Shown: positions 58,101 through 64,000 of the stretch, piece by piece
Layout: each line of letters starts with the position of its first letter
How positions within the stretch are numbered: position 1 is the stretch's first letter
Source: Colletotrichum lupini
Taxonomy: Eukaryota; Ascomycota; Sordariomycetes; Glomerellales; Glomerellaceae
Direction of reading: 5' to 3'
Length of the DNA stretch: 64,000 bases
Assembly: GCF_023278565.1 (NCBI RefSeq)
Contig: NC_064672.1
Span: 5,518,001-5,582,000 of the forward strand
Position numbers and translations under genes: made by a program
Notes under the pieces: generated by a model
What the model saw: the letters and a program-made list of their open reading frames with translations, nothing else
Told to the model about the DNA's origin: nothing
Databases searched by the model: none

Positions 58101-61100
58101 AGTAATCTTTAAGTTAAAGAGGGGCTTATTTTACTTTTATTAAACGATTTAACTTAGTTAATAATATAAATAATAAGAGTAATATTATATACTTTTATAA
58201 TTACGTATACTTATAGTACTTTACGGCATATTAAAAATTAAAATAAGTACTTATAAACTAAAACGCTAATAAGTTATTAATACGAATACTAAGGAGCTAT
58301 ATAAAAGAAGTCCTTACCGCTATTAAATTAAATAAATAAAAATTACTCTATAATAAGCTTAAAAAAGCTAGTTAGCTAAAGAATAATAGAACCCCTAAGA
58401 AACCTAGGTTTTTAAAAAGATTTTCTAATTAACTTATAGTAAGCTTATTAATAAACTAAAACGAGGGCTACGTGATTATTATACTTATAAAGAGTTAGGA
58501 CTTAGAAATAAATATAATTTTTAATATTTTTATAAGTAGTACTTTACTTTTTCTTTTTAAAATATAGTAATAAATAGCTATAGAGTAATATATTTAATTA
58601 ATAATAAGAGCTTATTTAAACCTAAGAGTTACGTATTACTAAGTAATAAAGACTACGTTAAATTAAAAACTATTATACTACTTATTATCCCCCCGATAGA
58701 GTAATTTGCCGGGGCCGTATTATATATTACGTATTAAAGAAAACTAGGTATATTACGCTCTATACCTAACTACTAATTAAAATTAACTAACTTAACCGTT
58801 ATTTTCTTTTTATTAATAGCTCTTAACCTTCCCCCGCTTATTTAAAGGGCGAGCTATACTTATTTTAATATATATAAGACCTCCTAGTACTAGCCTATAT
58901 AAGTAGCTAGATTCTATATTATATACTCCTTTTTATTAAAAGTTAGGGGGCCCCTTATATATTCCTTTACGTTTATAATATAGCTTATATTAAAAGGATT
59001 TTTAGCTCTATAAAGTATAATTTTTAAGCTAGCGTTAATATACCGGATTTTAATATTTATATTAGCCCGGCTATTTATAATATTCGTATTATTACTTAGC
59101 TAAATTCCGTACTACTAAAAAGTACTTTATTAATCCTCGGGCGTACTTATATTAACTACGATAGCTATAGCGTCGAGCTAGCCGAAGAGGGCGCTTAGCC
59201 CGAGAGGGGTAGACTTATTAATAAGTATCTTTAGCTTACTAATTACTAACTATATACTAGGAGTAGAGTAATAGTTTATATATTAATAGGTTTATTTAGT
59301 AGATTTATTTAGTAGATCTATTTTGTTTAAATAGAGAGTAGCTTTAGGCGATATTAGAAGCGATAAGGATAAAAAGAATTTTTACGAGCTCTAAGTAATA
59401 AATATTAGCCTATTTAGCCCTTTTTTTAAAAACTTTTACGTTACTATTAAAGTTTAGAACTTCTATAGTTAAGGGCCGCCTCTAATTATTATAGCCGATT
59501 ATTATAACTAATTATTATAGCTAACTTTTATTATTAACCTTTTTAACTAGCGCTACTACGTAAAGGATAGCTTATTTATCCCAAATTATATAGCGGTTTT
59601 TATATTAAAATTATTATATTGCGTTAAGCGCGTACTTAGGGTATATTATGCGTATTATATAATTAAAAAGTATACCGTATTATATAATTTCTCTTAAAAG
59701 CGTAATCCCGTTAAGGTCGATCTTTTGTGCCTATAAAGCCGGAAAAAAACCACTATATACTACTTATTATTATATATAATACTCGTATTATAAAAGGCGT
59801 TTTAAATAGACTTAAAAAAAAGGGAACTTATAATTTAAAACTCTAAAACGTCGTTTATATTAAGGGATTTTATATTAATATAGTTTTAAAAACTTTACTA
59901 AATAAAAGCATATTTTAATACTACGGTTTAGATTATATTTTATAATGAAGAACGCTTTATAAGAGTATTATTAAAAAGTAGCTTATTTAAAAAAATAATT
60001 TAGTCTTTTTTAAATATAAGCTTTTCTAATCCTATCTTTTTTTTATAAACCTTAACCGTATTCTATAAAACCTAGTTAGTATTATATTACTAATTAGTTA
60101 TAGATAATTCCGTTATTTATATTAACGTACTTATAAGAGGTCTAATAGCGCGCTCTTTTAGTACTTTAAAATAAGTTATCTCGGACCTAATACTTTTTAT
60201 TAATTATTATATAAGACTTAAAATATGCGTATTAAACCTCTATTATAAATTAAGTATAAAGTATATATATTATTTAAAGCTAAAATAGTAATTTTAAGAG
60301 GGCTACTCTTAAAAAGAGCCTTATAGTTATAATACGGTATATACTAGGATCTTTTTTATTTCGAACTATTTCTTAGTAAATAATAATATATACTTATAGC
60401 TTTTAATAAATATAATAAGTAGCTTAGGGGTTTTTTTTAACAGAATTAAAATAGAAAAAGAAGTACTTTTCGTATTATAAAGCCTCGAGGTAGCGATTTA
60501 TTATTAAAAAAGGACTTTAATTTACTTTTTTGAAAATAATAATAAAACCGCCCTCTTAACTATAAACGTTAAATACGTATATAAAATATAGTATAGTAAG
60601 CTAGGAATCGGAATAAAGCTTCTATTTTTATATATAAAAGAACCTATAGGTAATACTAAAAGAGTAAGTTAATTCGTAATTATTAAAACTTATAAAATAT
60701 GCCTTTTTACGAACCTCTTTACGAATTTATAGGACGAAATACTATTAGTAATAATTTTTATTTATAATATTACTTTATAAGAGGCTAATAAAAGAGATTT
60801 GCTTATTATAATAAAAATTAATTAATAAAAGCGGTATTAACGCTAGTAATAAATAGGTTACTAAGTACGGGATTCTAAACCGGTTACCTCGTATCTTAGT
60901 AGTTTTTATATATATAATTATTAAGTATACCCTCTTTATAGGGATTATAAAAGGGGTATACGTTAAAAGGAGTTTAAATTACTTCTTTATAAGTATATAA
61001 AATACTTAATTAAATATATATTAAAAACGTATAACTTATATAAGGTCTCAGTACCTACGCTTAAGTAAGTATTTATTATAAAAAATATTAAGTTTAATAA

Positions 61101-61500
61101 AAAAGTTTTTTATAATCCCGTATATAAAGAGTAAGCTATTATAAGTAAGTAAGTAAATTTAATAATTCAAAAAATATAAGAACTTTTTAATATTAATAAT
61201 AAGTTAGTTTAAGTACTTAGGAAAGTAGATCTAGACTTTAGAAATACTAATACTTAAAATAACTCTATAATTAAGGATAGTATTATTATTAGATTTTTAA
61301 TTATTTAAGATATTAAGTAACTAATAAACGTATTTTAGGGTGCGGTTAATAAGGCTAAAGAGGTATTATAACTTAATACGTATAACAAGGCTAGGGCCTC
61401 GCCCTATAGGACCTATAGTAGCTACTATACTATATATATAAAAATACGGACTTAGGGTAACTCCTCTTAGGATAGAAAAACTATAGATAAATTACGTAAC
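55156..61500 (+). mobile_element. RIP-degraded copia-like relic, interrupted by a pogo-type element
   Basis: Strongly AT-rich with no open frame. On the plus strand from about 59.3 to 61.15 kb, one frame read past TAA/TAG stays coherent over several hundred codons. It ends with YNLYKVSVPTLK then VFIIKNIKFNKKVFYNPVYKE, resembling the region after the integrase of fungal copia polyproteins. Left of about 59.3 kb I cannot assign domains. No LTRs were found for it, so boundaries are approximate. A pogo-type element (55741-57607) sits inside it and a gypsy element cuts or adjoins it near 61.5 kb. Confidence 0.55.
55741..57607 (+). mobile_element. pogo-type DDE transposon with about 50-bp inverted repeats, RIP-mutated
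   Basis: The ends pair as inverted repeats: taacgtatataataagcgag at 55741-55760 matches the complement of 57588-57607 exactly. Imperfect pairing runs for about 50 bp and includes the motif aagcgagct twice in each end. TA at each edge fits the superfamily's target. On the plus strand near 56660-56800, one frame read past stops gives NKYESHYSTDFKLYYKENN and IPAYLSYLLQPL-like sequence, as in the DNxxSH...PPHxSHxLQPLD block of pogo DDE transposases. The element is 1867 bp, almost the length of the Fot1-type element at 31057-32925, but its ends are unrelated in sequence. Confidence 0.8.
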
Positions 61501-64000
61501 TATAATTATATAATAAAATAAAGAACGGATACTTATAAATAAGTAGGACGAACGATCGTAAATAAGTAAGACGGACGACTATTTAATAAATAGTTAAATA
61601 ATAATAAATAGGAATATTATAAAAGATATATTTAAAAACGAGACTCATATATAATATAAACTTAAGCTAGGCTCGAGGATAGACTTTTTATAACTTTTTT
61701 AATAATTAACTTAGTATTAAATTTTATAATCGCTTTTAACTATTTTTATTAAAAACTCCTTTTAATAAGACTACAATTAATTACTAAAGCCTTATTTATT
61801 TTATAACTTATAAATATAGTTTTAGGGAAGCTATTTATAATTATAATACTATTTATTTAGTACTCGTAGCCTTAACTTTTACTAATATACTTATTATAAC
61901 TAGTTAGTTATAATACTTTAATTACTTTTATTTAATAAGTTTACTCTTTGAAAAACTAATTAAATAATACGAATATATTAACCGTTAATAATAATAATAC
62001 GGCGTAGCTTATTAAAGTAGTTATATTTATTATTTAGTAACTATATAATATAATACTTAAACTTAAGAATAAAAATAAGTAATTTTATACTTAGTTTATA
62101 GCGCCCTGACCTCTTTTAATACTTAGAACTAAGTATTTTAAACCGGAACTTTATAATAAGTTACTAAATACTCTTTGAAAATTCCTTATTTAAACTAGGG
62201 CTTATTTATATTACTATAGAACCTTTTTTATTATTAAAACTAATAAGGTTTATTATATAGCTTTATTTTTTAAAAAGGATACCCTTATTTAGTTCGAACC
62301 CTTTATAAAAAACTACTTTAAGAATAAACGTAATATTTAAAACGAAGATATTAAGAAGATCTTTAATAATTATAATAAGTTTAAAAAAAGACTTAAGGAA
62401 ACTTTTAGTAACCCTAATAAAGAACGAATTACTAAACGAAGGTTTATAACCCTTATATAAAAAGGATTAGTTAGTAAATATATATTTAAATTTAAATAGA
62501 TTATTTTTAAGCTCGATTAGGGTAGTAAAATATTTATAATAGCTTTTTATTATAGCTTAAAAAAAGAAGTTAAAAATAACCTCTTTTATTAGGACCGACT
62601 TAATAAACTCTATAATTATATTAATATAAAAGTTAAGATTAATAATCGACTTTACGAACGACGCCTCGAACGTAAAGGATAAAACGCTTAAAATAACCGA
62701 TTTAAGCTTAATAATAAATATAAATATAAACTAATAATTATTATAACCGGGTACTATAGTAAATTAATAAATCTTAGCGTTACTAAAAGAAAATAACCTC
62801 GCTAAAAAAGATTTTAAATACTATAATTATAATAAGCTAGGATATATAGCTAGAGATTATTAATAACCTAAGCGTATTTAATACTAACTTATTTTAAAAA
62901 AACGAGCTAATATTATAAATAAAAAATTCCTTTATAAAGAACTCTTATAAATAGCTTATTACGATAATAATTATTTTATTTATTAAAATAGTAAGAAATA
63001 AATAGGATAGTACTTAAAGCGACCTAAGGATAAGGGACGATTCGGATACGATACTATATTATTTATTAGGACCTTAGTAATAATAAAAAAGAAAAAAGAA
63101 TGTTTACTTATTAACCCCATATTCTTAAAGAAAATAATATTGAATATATTATTATACTCTCTTAAATTTATAAAAATATAAAAGAAAAGGCTAAGATAGA
63201 CCCTATTATAAAAAATATACTTTATTTTTTTAAAGGACGAATTAAATAAAGACTCCTAGTTAATATAAAAGAATAACTCTTTAAATTTAAAAAAAGAGGA
63301 CCTAATATGAAAAGAATTATAAATAGCCTCGTTTATATAATATAACAAAACTATATAAATTAAAAATAATTTATTAAATTTAAAAAAGAACTCGACTTAG
63401 ATAAGATCCTAACTAAGTCTATTTATATAATGTAAAAAATAAACGGGAATAAAAAATTTATTTATAAAGTTAAAAAGTAACTTAAAAACCTCTTATATAA
63501 AAATATAATTAAAATAATTAAAAAACTAACTCTTAACTTCGGAATTATAAAAAAAAGAAAAATTAACTTTAACTTTAAAAAAGAAGATACTAAAATAAGA
63601 ACTAGCTCCTTTTATTTTAATATAATAAAATTACTTTATAATTCGGACGAACTTCGTAATATTACTTAATAACGTATTTAAATAGAAATTAATTATAAAG
63701 TACTACCTAGCGTTAATAATACTAACTTTAAAAAAGACGACGACGAATTACGGTATAAATATATTTATTTATTTAAAGATAACTGAACCGTTTAGTTTTA
63801 TAAAATTAAAAAAAATATAAAAGTTATAATAACCTCTTATATAAATAAAGACTACTCTTTATTGAACCCCGAAAATCCTTTTTATAAAGAATTATTTTAA
63901 GTAAAATACTTAGATAATAAATACTTTTAGTACTTCGTATATAAATAAAATAGTCGCTTCTATTTATAAAAACGTAATAATAAGCTTATTAAGAATATTT
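61480..64000 (+). mobile_element. Ty3/gypsy-type element, 5' portion, RIP-mutated, continues past the window
   Basis: A gag-like reading on the plus strand (about 62140-62690, through stops) gives LFEPFIKNYFKN-like and EERRLERKG-type sequence of fungal gypsy Gag. It is followed at 62817-62863 by KYYNYNKLGYIARDY, a zinc knuckle in which all three Cys and the His have become Tyr, as TGY/CAT to TAT changes would do. The region before it (61.48-61.9 kb) with repeated gacgaacgat/gacggacgac motifs is the probable LTR and leader, but its limits are not resolved. The pol region runs off the right edge. Confidence 0.7.
62140..62863 (+). pseudogene. gypsy gag remnant with mutated CCHC zinc knuckle
   Basis: Read past TAA/TAG stops, the frame holds a helical capsid-like stretch (KKIFNNYNKFKKRLKETFSN, then INNRLYERRLERKG) and ends with a CX2CX4HX4C knuckle in which each metal ligand is Tyr. 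Gag would package element RNA. The remnant cannot be functional. Confidence 0.7.

Noticed and set aside
57607..59300. CRISPR-like or satellite array in AT-rich DNA
   Set aside because: The apparent periodicity is RIP-generated TA-rich sequence. No regularly spaced identical repeats exist.

Overview
The window reads as nuclear DNA of a filamentous ascomycete, most likely a plant-associated Sordariomycete. Genes carry short GT-AG introns of about 45-75 bp. The gene content includes a Zn2Cys6 regulator, cytochromes P450, a pectate lyase, a starch-active AA13 polysaccharide monooxygenase and a long-tailed fungal aquaporin. Balanced-GC gene DNA is broken by extremely AT-rich, stop-filled blocks that still read as transposons. 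That is the signature of repeat-induced point mutation (RIP: C to T, mainly at CpA, in duplicated DNA). Species cannot be fixed from the sequence alone; a genus with AT-rich blocks such as Colletotrichum would fit.

Left part (1-12.6 kb): the 3' end of a sugar-type MFS transporter, then a cytochrome P450 gene on the minus strand split by a full-length Ty1/copia retrotransposon (1850-8879). The element has 202-bp LTRs and a 5-bp target duplication. With the element and one duplication left out, the P450 reads as an uninterrupted 495-residue frame. A small secreted cysteine-containing protein follows, with a 217-bp foldback element (MITE-like) about 310 bp upstream of its start codon.

Middle (12.6-28.9 kb): a DUF1330-like protein, a Zn2Cys6 transcription factor next to a class III aminotransferase, a Ser/Thr-rich protein with a GPI-like tail, a PL1 pectate lyase, a 5.5-kb stretch without a recognisable gene, an aquaporin and an HPP-family membrane protein.

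Right-middle (28.9-51.1 kb): a RIP-mutated Fot1/pogo-type DNA transposon with perfect 27-bp inverted repeats, a short-chain dehydrogenase, an 897-residue membrane glycoprotein, a second P450 (with an in-frame TAG at a CpA-context glutamine position and a GC-AG intron), an M28 glutamate-carboxypeptidase-like protein, a large AAA ATPase and an AA13 LPMO with a CBM20 starch-binding module.

Right end (51.1-64 kb): about 4 kb of gene-free balanced DNA, then about 8.8 kb of nested, RIP-degraded transposons. These are a copia-like relic, a pogo-type element with roughly 50-bp inverted repeats, and the 5' part of a Ty3/gypsy element that runs out of the window.

The genes look like ordinary scattered metabolic, secreted and membrane functions. 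I see no convincing biosynthetic cluster and no clearly new multi-gene system. The most unusual content is the transposon biology: a gene-splitting copia copy with preserved host exons, a foldback element near a candidate effector, and the nested right-hand block.
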